Assembly: GCF_037893185.1 (NCBI RefSeq)
Contig: NZ_CP140772.1
Coordinates: 3,410,001 to 3,474,000, forward strand
Length of the DNA stretch: 64,000 nt
Origin: Chitinophaga sp. 180180018-3
GTDB lineage: Bacteria > Bacteroidota > Bacteroidia > Chitinophagales > Chitinophagaceae
Direction of reading: 5' to 3'
In this document: in pieces, positions 41,336-50,534 of the stretch
Layout of the letters: every line of letters begins with the position of its first letter
Position numbering within the stretch: position 1 is the first letter of the stretch
Notes under the pieces: model-generated
What the model was told of the DNA's origin: nothing
The model's database searches: none
What the model saw: only the letters and a program-made list of their open reading frames with translations
Translations under genes and position numbers: made by a program

Positions 41336-42094
41336 ATGCATAAGGATTACCGACCGGACTGGGATATTTATACGTGCCATATTGAAGAAAGTCCAGCTGT
41401 AATAGGCCTTGACCTTGATCTGAGACGATTTGCGCCATTGAAGGAAAAGCCTAATGCCATATATATAAGTGTGTATCTCAACCATCCACGTGAAGACGGA
41501 TTCCCGCAGAATGATGAATTTGCCATGATGGGAGAAATCGAAGATAGCCTTGTGGAACAGTTACAGTCGAAGCTGGATGCTCACTTTGTGGGGCGGACTT
41601 TTTCCAATGGTGTACGTGATTTTTATTTTTATGCAGGCACTACGTTACTGCATGATAAATACATTACAGATGCGATGGTAAAGTTTCCTGAATACCGTTA
41701 TGATTATGGTGTGAAGGAAGACAATAACTGGGAACTGTATTTTGATTTTCTGTTCCCGGACGTATATGAATTTCAGCGAATACAAAACCGGAAAGTGCTG
41801 CGTATGCTGCGGCAGCATGGCGATATTTCTGAAAAGGAGCGCCCGATAGAGCATTGGATACATTTCAGATCGGAGGAAGACAAGACAGCTTATTGGGAAC
41901 ATATTAAAGAAAATGGTTTTGCGCTTACCCGCGATGAGAAAACCGATAATCCGGAATTCCCGTTCAAGTTATGTATTTCCCGTAGCGACAGAGCGGATGA
42001 AGCAGCCATCGACAATGTGGTGATGAGCTTGTGGGAATTGGCCCAGCAGGTCAATGCGGAATATGATGGATGGGAAACCTCTATTATGAAATAG
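41336..42094 (+). CDS. DUF695 protein with RraB-like C-terminal domain
   Basis: A 252-residue cytosolic protein. Residues about 1-140 match DUF695 (RPDWDIYTCHIEESPAVIGLDLDLR when read from residue 5; NGVRDFYFYAGT). Residues about 145-252 resemble the RraB/ribonuclease E inhibitor fold (QHGDISEKERPIEHWIHFRSEED, ENGFALTRDE, FKLCISRSDRADEAAIDNVVM, LAQQVNAEYDGWET). RraB modulates RNase E in gamma-proteobacteria; the role here is not established. The gene stands alone and ends at a 14-bp-arm terminator. Confidence 0.82.
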   Translation: MHKDYRPDWDIYTCHIEESPAVIGLDLDLRRFAPLKEKPNAIYISVYLNHPREDGFPQNDEFAMMGEIEDSLVEQLQSKLDAHFVGRTFSNGVRDFYFYAGTTLLHDKYITDAMVKFPEYRYDYGVKEDNNWELYFDFLFPDVYEFQRIQNRKVLRMLRQHGDISEKERPIEHWIHFRSEEDKTAYWEHIKENGFALTRDEKTDNPEFPFKLCISRSDRADEAAIDNVVMSLWELAQQVNAEYDGWETSIMK

Positions 42095-42115
42095 AAAGCA
42101 TTCTCTTTTTATAAC

Positions 42116-42162
42116 ACAAACGCAAAGGGCGAAGGCAATATCACTTTACCCTTTGCGTTTGT
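42116..42162 (+). terminator. Terminator after the DUF695 gene
   Basis: ACAAACGCAAAGGG (42116-42129) and CCCTTTGCGTTTGT (42149-42162) are perfect 14-bp arms with a 19-nt loop, 22 bp after the stop codon. Confidence 0.75.
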
Positions 42163-42286
42163 ACATTTGAGGGATGCCTGCTGTACTGTAGTGATAACGG
42201 CAACCTGATCATTGTTGTAACACTTTGCCCGTTAATCCGTTTCACCTTACAATATTGCCGCTGCGGTAAATGCAAAATTGCATTTG

Positions 42287-42316
42287 TTGCAATTTCATTT
42301 TTTTTCGATATACTTG
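42287..42316 (+). promoter_or_regulatory. Bacteroidota-type promoter for the Omp85-like gene
   Basis: TTG at 42287-42289 and TATACTTG at 42309-42316 (one mismatch to TAnnTTTG) are separated by 19 bp, the preferred -33/-7 spacing. Transcription would begin near 42323, leaving a short leader to ATG 42335 and excluding the upstream in-frame start at 42278. Confidence 0.6.
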
Positions 42317-42334
42317 TTACTGCTGCTAGAATTG

Positions 42335-44242
42335 ATGAATTATCGCAAAATATGGCCTACAATAACTGTCCTGTGCTGGTTGATCTGCCTGCACATGGAA
42401 GTGTTTGCGCAGGTGCCTTTAGCAGCAGATACTGTTCCCACCCATCCGCACAGGAGCGGCTTGTTTAAGATGATCGGTGAATACCGGGATTCTATCCGTA
42501 ACAAAGAATACCGCCAGTCGCTTATCAGGCGCATTACCCGGCAGAATGAGACCGTGGAATCGAATGACAACGACAGCACCATTATTAAGAGTGAAGCCTA
42601 TTTTACCCCCTTTGCCGGAAAGGTGATCAGAAATATCAATTACCGGAAAGTAAAAGTGTTTGGTCCCAGCAATATCAACGATACCACTTTTACCACCAGT
42701 ATGAAGATGATTCACCTGGCGAACCGCCTGCATTACGATTCGCGGGAATGGGTGATCCGGCAATCGCTTTTTTTCCGGGAGAACGATCGTTTGAATCCGT
42801 TTGAGATGGCCGACAATGAACGTTATCTGCGTAACCGCCCTTTTATCCAGGATGCCCGTTTGTATATAAAGAATGAGGTGGGCGACTCGATAGATGTGGA
42901 AGTGGTAACAAAAGACCTGTTTGAGTATGGGGCGGATCTGAGCCAGTTCAGCGCGAAGGATATCCGGGCCAGCGTGTCTAACAACGATCTCTTTGGGGCA
43001 GGGGAAGGGCTGAGATTTGGATTCCAGTGGCGTTCGGATTTTTCCCCGACATGGAATACAGAAGTGCGCTATACCAAATACAACCTCCTGGGATCGTTCG
43101 TGGACGTAGCATTGGGATATACCACGCTGAATAACTATGCCCAGCTGGACACTAACTCCTATGAAGGGGCCGTATACATTAACTTCACCCGGCCTTTGTA
43201 CCGCAACTCCGCTAAATGGGTGGGGGGCCTGGCGTTATCGCAGAACTGGTCTATCAATATCCGGGGCGCCGTGCCACAACCGGATGATAGCACCTATCGA
43301 GATTATAAATACCGCATCATCGATGGCTGGATAGGTTATAACTTCATCAATCACTATAACAGTAATGGTACCACCGGACGTAAGCCCAACCTGGCATTGC
43401 TGGCCCGGCACTACAACCTGTATTTCCAGCGAAAGCCGGATCAGCTAAGGTACAAGGATGATCCCATCTACAATAACCACCGGCTATATCTGCTTCAGCT
43501 GCAGGCATACCAGGTCGACTATTTTAAAGCACACTACTTCTTCGGATTCGGGCGAACAGAGGATATTCCGCTGGGATATAATGTCAGCGCCACCGGGGGA
43601 TGGGAAAGCTGGAAAGGCCGCCGGAGAATGTATTCGGGGCTGGAGGCACAGAAATACTGGACCACAAAGAACCAGGGACTTTTTAGTACAAGCGTTGGCG
43701 TTAGTACCTACTGGCTGCATAATGCAACAGAAGATGCCGTGATGCACGCCCGGGTTGAATATTACAGCCGCCTGCTTACCTTCCGTAAATCCAGGTTCAG
43801 GCAGTTCATTAACCTGGATTACCTGAACAGTCCTAATCCGTTTTTCAACAAGCCGCTGAACATAAACATGGAATATGGCATCTGGGGATACAGGAATACT
43901 TTACTGAACGGGTTTCAGCGGCTGAATATGTCGTCCGAAACTGTTTACTACAGCCCGCTGAAAATCATGGGCTTTAAATTCAACTTCTTCACCTCCCTGC
44001 AGGCATCTATGCTTAACTACAAGCACGACGACCTGTTACAGAATCCTATCAAACTGGGACTGGGCGGAGGTTTCCGGGTAAGGAATGAAAACCTTGCATT
44101 AAACACGATCAAAGTATCCGGATATTACTACCCCGATGCGCCCCCGCCCATGAAGGGTTTCCTGCTGGAGATCACCACCATAGTAGATTTCCGTTTCGAT
44201 GTATCTCCGCTGAAAATGCCATCAGTGATCCTTTTCCGCTAA
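42335..44242 (+). CDS. Omp85/TamA-like outer-membrane beta-barrel protein with one POTRA-like domain
   Basis: A 635-residue protein with signal peptide MNYRKIWPTITVLCWLICLH then MEVFAQ. A soluble region (about 80-200) contains a POTRA-like segment (GKVIRNINYRKVKVFG, NDRLNPFEMADNERYLRNRPFIQDARL, DSIDVEVVTKDLFEYGADL) typical of Omp85 proteins, where a final POTRA leads into the barrel. The rest (about 210-635) has alternating strands rich in aromatic residues and ends VILFR. It has only one recognisable POTRA and little similarity to BamA, so it may be a specialised translocation or lipid-export barrel. It stands alone with its own promoter. Confidence 0.7.
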   Translation: MNYRKIWPTITVLCWLICLHMEVFAQVPLAADTVPTHPHRSGLFKMIGEYRDSIRNKEYRQSLIRRITRQNETVESNDNDSTIIKSEAYFTPFAGKVIRNINYRKVKVFGPSNINDTTFTTSMKMIHLANRLHYDSREWVIRQSLFFRENDRLNPFEMADNERYLRNRPFIQDARLYIKNEVGDSIDVEVVTKDLFEYGADLSQFSAKDIRASVSNNDLFGAGEGLRFGFQWRSDFSPTWNTEVRYTKYNLLGSFVDVALGYTTLNNYAQLDTNSYEGAVYINFTRPLYRNSAKWVGGLALSQNWSINIRGAVPQPDDSTYRDYKYRIIDGWIGYNFINHYNSNGTTGRKPNLALLARHYNLYFQRKPDQLRYKDDPIYNNHRLYLLQLQAYQVDYFKAHYFFGFGRTEDIPLGYNVSATGGWESWKGRRRMYSGLEAQKYWTTKNQGLFSTSVGVSTYWLHNATEDAVMHARVEYYSRLLTFRKSRFRQFINLDYLNSPNPFFNKPLNINMEYGIWGYRNTLLNGFQRLNMSSETVYYSPLKIMGFKFNFFTSLQASMLNYKHDDLLQNPIKLGLGGGFRVRNENLALNTIKVSGYYYPDAPPPMKGFLLEITTIVDFRFDVSPLKMPSVILFR

Positions 44243-44296
44243 CAAGGCTGGTGGGGTATAAAAATCCCTACATTTATAGTACTAAATCTCTCAGTC

Positions 44297-45367
44297 ATGG
44301 AATGGAAGAATGAGCTGACCCGCCTGCTGGGTATCAATTATCCCCTGATACAAGCGCCGATGTTGGGAATTACAACACCTGCCATGGTCGCAGCTGTAAG
44401 TAACAGTGGTGGGCTGGGCTCACTGCCGGTAGGTGGTTTATCGCCGGAGAGAGTAACAGCCCTGATCCGGGAAGTGAAGGCACTCACCCCGCAACCCTTT
44501 GCCGTTAATCTGTTTACCTATGAACCGGCCGTATCTTACGAACGCAAAACTTTCGACGATATGCAGGACTTCCTGCAGTCGCTTTATAAGGCCCATCATA
44601 TCACGGCGGCCAGGATCAGCTTTGATGAAGTGCCTTATCATTCCTGGCGGGATCAGCTGCCCGCGGTGCTGGCAGCGGGTATTAAGCATATCAGTTTCAC
44701 GTTCGGAATGCCTGATGCTGAAGGATTCCGGATGCTGAAAGAACACGGCGTTATACTAATGGGAACGGCCACCTCTGTAGCTGAGGCGGTGGCGTTGAAA
44801 GAAGCGGGGAGTAACGTTATTGTGGCACAGGGAATTGAAGCAGGTGGTCACCGGGGAAGTTTTCTGCCCGGAGAACTTCCCCGGATCGGGACGATGGCAT
44901 TGGTACCCCAGGTGGCAGATCGGGTAAGGGTACCCGTTGTAGCCACAGGCGGTATCATGGACGGCAGGGGAGTGCTCGCAGCCAGGGCATTGGGTGCTGC
45001 CGGTGTTCAGATGGGCAGCGTTTTTCTGCGTTCGCATGAAAGCCTCGCCACACCTGCACATAAAGCCGCACTCGCCGGTATAACGGATACGGATACACTA
45101 TTAACCCGCGCTTTTTCCGGACGCTGGGCAAGAGGCGTACGCAATGCATTTATTACAGCCGTAGATGCTTCCGGGCTGGAGATCAGTGGTTATCCGTATC
45201 AGGACGTGCTTACTCAGGCAGGTCGTAAAGCTGCCAGGGAACAGGATAATCCTGAACTTTTCAATATGTGGGCCGGACAGGCAGCCGGCAAAGCCCGGGC
45301 CTGGAGTACTGCAGATATTTTCGCGGAGATAGTGAGAGAAGCTGGTAGCTCGCCGGCCATTGTATAG
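44297..45367 (+). CDS. Nitronate monooxygenase
   Basis: A 356-residue FMN-dependent TIM-barrel enzyme: LLGINYPLIQAPMLGITTPAM, SNSGGLGSLPVGG, FAVNLFTYEP, GIEAGGHRGSF with the active-site His, VVATGGIMDGRGVLAA and LGAAGVQMGSVFLRSHES for phosphate binding. These are the signatures of nitronate monooxygenase (formerly 2-nitropropane dioxygenase), which detoxifies nitronates such as propionate 3-nitronate. Length is normal. It is convergent with fdhF (25-bp gap, no terminator seen). Confidence 0.9.
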   Translation: MEWKNELTRLLGINYPLIQAPMLGITTPAMVAAVSNSGGLGSLPVGGLSPERVTALIREVKALTPQPFAVNLFTYEPAVSYERKTFDDMQDFLQSLYKAHHITAARISFDEVPYHSWRDQLPAVLAAGIKHISFTFGMPDAEGFRMLKEHGVILMGTATSVAEAVALKEAGSNVIVAQGIEAGGHRGSFLPGELPRIGTMALVPQVADRVRVPVVATGGIMDGRGVLAARALGAAGVQMGSVFLRSHESLATPAHKAALAGITDTDTLLTRAFSGRWARGVRNAFITAVDASGLEISGYPYQDVLTQAGRKAAREQDNPELFNMWAGQAAGKARAWSTADIFAEIVREAGSSPAIV

Positions 45368-45392
45368 CCTCCCGGATTATAGGTTGCCTATA

Positions 45393-47687
45393 TTAATTTT
45401 TTATGTTTGACGGTTTTATTTTGATGATCACCAGTTTAGAAGTGGGCGTATTACTTTTATCTGCAACACTGTCGACCGGCACCAATACATTCGTTTCCGG
45501 AAAATAGGTAGCGGTGCATCTTTCCGGAATGCTGTAGGCTACCACAATGAATCCCTGCGCCACGCGTTCGGAATGATTATGATAGTTAAACAGGTCCACG
45601 ATGTCGCCTGCGTGGAAGCCGCCGGCTGCAATATCGGCGGGATTCATGAGGATCACCCTTCTTTCGTGGTAGATGCCCCGGTAACGATCATCGAGACCGT
45701 AGATGGTGGTGTTAAACTGATCGTGGCTGCGGATGGTCATCATCATATATTCGTCGGCCGCCAGCGGAGTAATGCTAACCGGTGCGATATTGAAAAGTGC
45801 TTTACCGGAAGAAGTGTTGAAACGTCCTTCCCTGGCGTTGTTCGGAAGATAGAACCCTCCGGGGTGCCGTACTCTTTTATTATAATCGTCGAATCCGGGA
45901 ATAACTTTTTCAATATCATCGCGGATACGATCATAGTGTTGTGCATATTCTGCCCAGGGTACAGTGGAGCTGCTACCTAACAGGCTGGCAGCCAGTTCGC
46001 AGACAATCACCGGCTCACTTTTCAGTTCATCAGAGATGGGATGCAGATTACCTTTCGACATCTGAATGACGCCCATAGAGTTTTCGCAGGTAACGAATTG
46101 TTGTTCGCCCTGTACAATATCTTTATCGCTACGGCCCAGGCAGGGCAGGATCAGTGCTTCCCGACCATGTACGAGGTGACTGCGGTTTAACTTCGTAGAT
46201 ACGTGTACGGTAAGCCGGCAGTTGCGCAGCGCCGTGGCGGTGTATAGCGTGTCGGGAGTAGCGGAAAGGAAATTTCCACCCATGCCAATGAAAACTTTTG
46301 CATGGCCCCGATGCATGGCATGGATGGCAGCTACTACGTCGTAGCCATGTTGGCGTGGTGGAGCAAAACCGTATACTTCGTGTAGTTTGTCGAGGAATGC
46401 TGCGGAGGGTTGCTCGTAGATGCCCATGGTGCGGTCGCCCTGAACGTTGCTATGCCCCCTGACAGGGCAGGTGCCGGCGCCGGGCTTGCCCACGCTGCCT
46501 TTGAGCAATAGCAGGTTCACTACTTCACGGATCGTGTCTACTGCATTCTTGTGCTGGGTAAGTCCCATGGCCCAGCAGGCGATAATCCTGCGTTTATGAA
46601 GCAGCGCTTGTGCGGCCTGTTCTACCAGTACGTGATCAACGCCGCTGGCAGCAATCAATTCGTGGATATTAAGTGTTCTAAGATGATCGAGGTAGGCAGC
46701 GGCGCCTTCCGTCTGAGCTGCCATAAATTCGTGGTCAAATACGGACCCTGGCGCTTTTTCATCTTCCTGTAACAACAGCAGTGCAATGGCTTTCAGCAGT
46801 GCCATGTCGCCATTGATTTTTACCTGCAGAAAAATATCAGTAAGATGTGTGCGTATATTCAGCACGCCTTTTACCGTTTGAGGATTCAGGAAATTCAGTA
46901 AACCGGTTTCGGGAAGTGGATTTACCGCGATGATTACGGCGCCGTTTTCCTTGGCTTTCTGAAGGGCCGTCAACATGCGGGGATGGTTGGTACCCGGATT
47001 TTGCCCGAGAATGATGATCACTTCCGCATGATGGATATCATCGAGCGTCACAGAGCCCTTACCGATGCCCAGCGCGTCGGTAAGGGCCACCCCGCTGGAT
47101 TCGTGGCACATATTGGAGCAGTCGGGCAGGTTGTTGGTACCAAATTCCCTGACCATTAGCTGATAGAGAAAAGCAGCTTCGTTGCTGGTACGCCCGGAAG
47201 TATAGAATACTGCTTCATCGGGAACAGTTAGCTGCCGGAGATGACCAGTAATAATTCCGTACGCTTTTTCCCAGGAGACAGGTGTATAGTGAGTAGCGCC
47301 GGCTGCCAGGTACATAGGCTGGGCTATGCGGCCTTTTTTACCTATTTCGTAATCGGTGAGTGCGCCCAATTCGGCTATGCTATGTTGTGCAAAGAAATCG
47401 GGCGTCAGCTTTTTGGTAGTAGCCTCTTCAGCAACAGCTTTGGCGCCGTTCTCGCAATATTCGGCGATGCCGGAGCGTTCGTTGTCGGGATCGGGCCAGG
47501 CGCAGCCGGGGCAGTCGAAACCATCTTTCTGATTGAGTTCCAGCAATGCTTTCATCCCGCGGAAGGCATTCATTTCCTCCAGGATATGTTTCATGCCGGA
47601 GATCACGGCGGGGATCCCCGCTGCAGTGGTCTTGGGGTGTGAAAGCCGGATACCGGTAAACCGTATGGGATTCTCTGCATTATCCAT
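45393..47687 (-). CDS. FdhF/YdeP-family molybdopterin oxidoreductase
   Basis: A 764-residue molybdopterin-guanine-dinucleotide enzyme. An N-terminal DCPGCAWPDP motif and CSNMCHESSGVAL are characteristic of the YdeP/FdhF branch. Cofactor-binding segments include EVIIILGQNPGTNHPRML, GSVGKPGAGTCPVRGHSNVQGDRT and, in the C-terminal MopB domain, RSHDQFNTTIYGLDDRYRG when read across the binding loop. Similarity to formate dehydrogenase does not prove formate as substrate; YdeP is linked to acid resistance. The ATG at 47687 overlaps fdhD by 8 bp, fitting translational coupling; an upstream start at 47729 would overlap more. Confidence 0.9.
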   Translation of the reverse strand: MDNAENPIRFTGIRLSHPKTTAAGIPAVISGMKHILEEMNAFRGMKALLELNQKDGFDCPGCAWPDPDNERSGIAEYCENGAKAVAEEATTKKLTPDFFAQHSIAELGALTDYEIGKKGRIAQPMYLAAGATHYTPVSWEKAYGIITGHLRQLTVPDEAVFYTSGRTSNEAAFLYQLMVREFGTNNLPDCSNMCHESSGVALTDALGIGKGSVTLDDIHHAEVIIILGQNPGTNHPRMLTALQKAKENGAVIIAVNPLPETGLLNFLNPQTVKGVLNIRTHLTDIFLQVKINGDMALLKAIALLLLQEDEKAPGSVFDHEFMAAQTEGAAAYLDHLRTLNIHELIAASGVDHVLVEQAAQALLHKRRIIACWAMGLTQHKNAVDTIREVVNLLLLKGSVGKPGAGTCPVRGHSNVQGDRTMGIYEQPSAAFLDKLHEVYGFAPPRQHGYDVVAAIHAMHRGHAKVFIGMGGNFLSATPDTLYTATALRNCRLTVHVSTKLNRSHLVHGREALILPCLGRSDKDIVQGEQQFVTCENSMGVIQMSKGNLHPISDELKSEPVIVCELAASLLGSSSTVPWAEYAQHYDRIRDDIEKVIPGFDDYNKRVRHPGGFYLPNNAREGRFNTSSGKALFNIAPVSITPLAADEYMMMTIRSHDQFNTTIYGLDDRYRGIYHERRVILMNPADIAAGGFHAGDIVDLFNYHNHSERVAQGFIVVAYSIPERCTATYFPETNVLVPVDSVADKSNTPTSKLVIIKIKPSNIKN

Positions 47688-48519
47688 GTGGATGAGGATT
47701 TGAGGTGAAACTGATTCTTTCAGCAGCACTGTAGATGTTGAAGTGCTGATCTTTCAGGAAGCCGGCTAAAGTGATGTTCCATTGTTGCGCCATTTTCACG
47801 GCCATGCCGGAAGGCGCGCCTATGGCAGCAATCACGGGAATACCCGCCATGGCCGCTTTTTGTATGAGCTCAAAACCAGCGCGTCCGCTTAGCAGCAGCA
47901 CGCATTGCTTAAGCGGAAGCAGTTGTTGTACAAGGGCTGTTCCAACGAGTTTATCGACAGCATTGTGTCTGCCTATATCTTCCCGGAGCAGCAGTAGCTC
48001 GCCGTTCGGGTTAAACAGGGCCGCAGCATGCAATCCACCGGTGCGCTCGAATAACGCCTGTTCGCCACGTAATATGCCGGGTAGGCCGAATAGTTTTTCT
48101 GCCGGAAAAGTAAAGTCAGATGCTATAACGTTAACGCCTGTATGAATATCATCGATCGCAGTTTTACCGCATACGCCGCAGGCGGCAGTAGCGGTAAAGT
48201 TCCGTTGTGTCCCCCCAAGCCTGGGCTGGGTACCGGGCGCCAGATGAACTGTTGCGGTGTTATCTCCCGTAATAATTATTTCGCTGATATCATTACTGTT
48301 GGTAATAATGCCTTCAGTATACAAAAAGCCGGCGGCCAGTTCCTGATCCTGTCCGGGTGTACGCATAGTAACAGCAATGTGTTGCAACCGGCGATTATGC
48401 GAAGGTCCGTGAACCAGTCTTATTTCCAGTGGCTCTTCGGCAGCCAACAGGTCACTGGCTTCGGTAATGCCAGCGCCGGCTACTTTTTTTACAAGGGTAT
48501 AAACAACAGCATTTGTCAT
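47680..48519 (-). CDS. fdhD: Formate dehydrogenase accessory sulfurtransferase FdhD
   Basis: A 279-residue protein that passes sulfur from a cysteine desulfurase to the molybdenum cofactor of formate-dehydrogenase-like enzymes. Visible are LAAEEPLEIRLVHGP, QELAAGFLYTEGII, the redox loop TATAACGVCGKTAID with the key CxxC, GLHAAALFNPNGELLLLREDIGRHNAVDKLVG, LLLSGRAGFELIQKAAMAGIP and IGAPSGMAVKMA. ATG 48519 is used; the TTG two codons upstream is weaker. It precedes and overlaps the molybdopterin oxidoreductase it should activate. Confidence 0.94.
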   Translation of the reverse strand: MTNAVVYTLVKKVAGAGITEASDLLAAEEPLEIRLVHGPSHNRRLQHIAVTMRTPGQDQELAAGFLYTEGIITNSNDISEIIITGDNTATVHLAPGTQPRLGGTQRNFTATAACGVCGKTAIDDIHTGVNVIASDFTFPAEKLFGLPGILRGEQALFERTGGLHAAALFNPNGELLLLREDIGRHNAVDKLVGTALVQQLLPLKQCVLLLSGRAGFELIQKAAMAGIPVIAAIGAPSGMAVKMAQQWNITLAGFLKDQHFNIYSAAERISFTSNPHPHG

Positions 48520-48527
48520 ATCCAAAA

Positions 48528-49538
48528 TTACACTTTCACCACCATCTTACCGCTGTTTTTGCCCGAAAATAATCCCAGCAGGGCGTCGGGCAGATGATCA
48601 AAACCTTCGACGATAGTTTCCGTGTATTTTATTTTGCCAGCCTTCACCCATTCCGACAGTTGTTTGATACCTTCCCCGAAACGGGAGGCGTAGTTGCCGA
48701 TAATGAATCCCTGCATGAGCACACTACGAGTGACGAGGATGTGGAGCAGGCGGGGGCCCATAGACTCTTCCGTGGTGTTATACTGGGAGATCTGCCCGCA
48801 GAGCGGAATACGGGCAAAGAAATTCAGATGGTACATCACAGCATCCGTAATTTCACCGCCTACATTGTCGAAGTAAATATCGACACCATTCGGGCAGGCG
48901 GCGCCAATGGCCGCACGGATGTCGGGATTGCCTTTGTAATCGATGGCGGCATCGAAGTTAAAGTTATCGGTCAGCAGCTTTATTTTTTCTGTACCTCCTG
49001 CGATGCCCACTACGCGGCAGCCCATGATTTTAGCGATTTGTCCGGCTGCAATGCCTACGGCTCCGGCTGCACCGGATATCACTACTGTTTCACCCGGTTT
49101 AGGCTTACCTATATCAATGATACCAAAATACGCAGTGAGACCCGGCACGCCCAGTACTCCGAGGTAATAGGTAGGAGGCACGGCGGGATCTGTTTTCCGC
49201 AGCTGTTCCGCGGTGAAAATGGCAGCAGTAGCCCAGGGCAGAAATGGCCGTGCGCCGGTAGTCAGCACACGATCGCCTGGTTTGAACTGTTCAGCGCGAC
49301 TCTCCACCACTTCGCCCACACCGGCACTTTCTATAGGTGCACCAACTACAAAAGGAGGAATGTATGATTTACCATCATTCATACGGCCACGCATATACGG
49401 ATCAACAGAGAGATAGATTGGTTTTATCAGTACTTCACCTTCATTGAGGGCTGGCAGACTGGTTTCCGTAGTTTTAAAATTGCTGGCGGTGGGTAGTCCG
49501 TTGGGGCGGGAAGCCAGCAGGATCTGTTTTACCTTCAT
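48528..49538 (-). CDS. NADP-dependent medium-chain oxidoreductase (CurA/PTGR type)
   Basis: A 336-residue zinc-free medium-chain reductase: ILLASRPNGLPTASNF at the start, VDPYMRGRMNDGKSYIPPF, GVLGVPGLTAYFGIIDIGKPKPGETVVISGAAGAVG when read across the NADP-binding loop, NFDAAIDYKG and VDIYFDNVGGEITDAV. This matches the CurA and prostaglandin/leukotriene reductase group, which reduces conjugated double bonds of enones using NADPH. ATG 49538 gives the family N-terminus (MKVKQILL). It starts a three-gene run with fdhD (8-bp gap) and the molybdopterin enzyme, but a functional link is unproven. Confidence 0.9.
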   Translation of the reverse strand: MKVKQILLASRPNGLPTASNFKTTETSLPALNEGEVLIKPIYLSVDPYMRGRMNDGKSYIPPFVVGAPIESAGVGEVVESRAEQFKPGDRVLTTGARPFLPWATAAIFTAEQLRKTDPAVPPTYYLGVLGVPGLTAYFGIIDIGKPKPGETVVISGAAGAVGIAAGQIAKIMGCRVVGIAGGTEKIKLLTDNFNFDAAIDYKGNPDIRAAIGAACPNGVDIYFDNVGGEITDAVMYHLNFFARIPLCGQISQYNTTEESMGPRLLHILVTRSVLMQGFIIGNYASRFGEGIKQLSEWVKAGKIKYTETIVEGFDHLPDALLGLFSGKNSGKMVVKV

Positions 49539-49605
49539 ACAATGGGATTTTACAATAGTTAACAGGAAAATAATGCTTTTGTTTAGCAGGTGGAATGTCG
49601 GTAAA

Positions 49606-49613
49606 TACATTTG
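49606..49613 (+). promoter_or_regulatory. Bacteroidota -7 box for the zinc metallopeptidase
   Basis: TACATTTG is an exact -7 match about 50 bp before ATG 49665. It supports that start over an in-frame TTG at 49611 inside the box. Confidence 0.5.
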
Positions 49614-49664
49614 AAAAATGTACATTCGGGTTGTAAATTTTTATCATTTAAACTGAATTCTACT

Positions 49665-50531
49665 ATGCGTCTTGATGATGAAGAAATGAGCGACAACGTC
49701 GAGAAACGATCCGGTGGTGGTATGCGAACCGTTGGGATCGGCGGCGGTATTGGCGGCATTATCATTCTATTGCTGGCTTTGTTCTTTAAGCAGGACCCTA
49801 ATCAGGTCATGCAGGCAGTTCAGCAGGCCCAGGGCTCTGGCCAGGGGCAAGGCGAAACGTCAGAGAAACTGACGAAGGCAAATGCGAGCCCTTTTGAAAT
49901 CATGTCGGCCAAAGTGCTGCGGAGCACGGAGCGGGTATGGACAAAAGAGTTCCAGGACCACGGCAAGAACTATCAGGTGCCGGGAATGGCTTTATTTCAG
50001 CAGGGAACCACCTCTGGCTGCGGCCTTGCAGAATCTGCGATGGGCCCGTTCTACTGTCCGGCCGACCGAAAAGTGTACCTTGATGTATCGTTCTTTAATG
50101 AACTGGAGCAACAGTTCGGCGTAAAAGGCGATTTTGCCAAGGCTTATGTTATTGCACACGAAGTGGGGCACCATGTACAAAACCTGCTGGGGATCAGCGG
50201 TAAGATGCAGGCGATGCGCTCGCGGCTGAGTGAAAAAGAGTACAACAAATTATCGGTTATGCTGGAACTGCAGGCCGATTTCCTGGCGGGTGTCTGGGCT
50301 AATCAGGCGAATAAAATCAAGCCATTTCTGGATCCGGGCGATATTGAATCCGGTTTGAATGCCGCCAGCGCAGTAGGGGACGATCGCCTGCAAAAGGCAG
50401 CCACCGGCCAGGTAGTACCGGATGCCTTTACACATGGTACTTCCGCACAGCGTATGTTCTGGTTTAAGAAAGGTTTTGAATCAGGAGATGTGGCACAGGG
50501 AGATACCGGGATAGGGCTGGGAGCGTGGTGA
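49665..50531 (+). CDS. Neutral zinc metallopeptidase (YpfJ family)
   Basis: A 288-residue membrane-anchored protein: a short cytosolic N-terminus, one Gly/Ile-rich transmembrane helix (about 21-41), a Gln/Gly-rich linker (50-64) and a zincin-like domain with the HExxH motif HEVGH at 165-169. TSGCGLAESAMGPFYCP precedes it and LELQADFLAGVWAN (third ligand region) follows. Family members (YpfJ/KPN_02809 type) are predicted neutral zinc peptidases with unknown substrates. ATG 49665 is supported by the -7 box. It is convergent with pncB across a long palindrome. Confidence 0.9.
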   Translation: MRLDDEEMSDNVEKRSGGGMRTVGIGGGIGGIIILLLALFFKQDPNQVMQAVQQAQGSGQGQGETSEKLTKANASPFEIMSAKVLRSTERVWTKEFQDHGKNYQVPGMALFQQGTTSGCGLAESAMGPFYCPADRKVYLDVSFFNELEQQFGVKGDFAKAYVIAHEVGHHVQNLLGISGKMQAMRSRLSEKEYNKLSVMLELQADFLAGVWANQANKIKPFLDPGDIESGLNAASAVGDDRLQKAATGQVVPDAFTHGTSAQRMFWFKKGFESGDVAQGDTGIGLGAW

Positions 50532-50534
50532 GAA

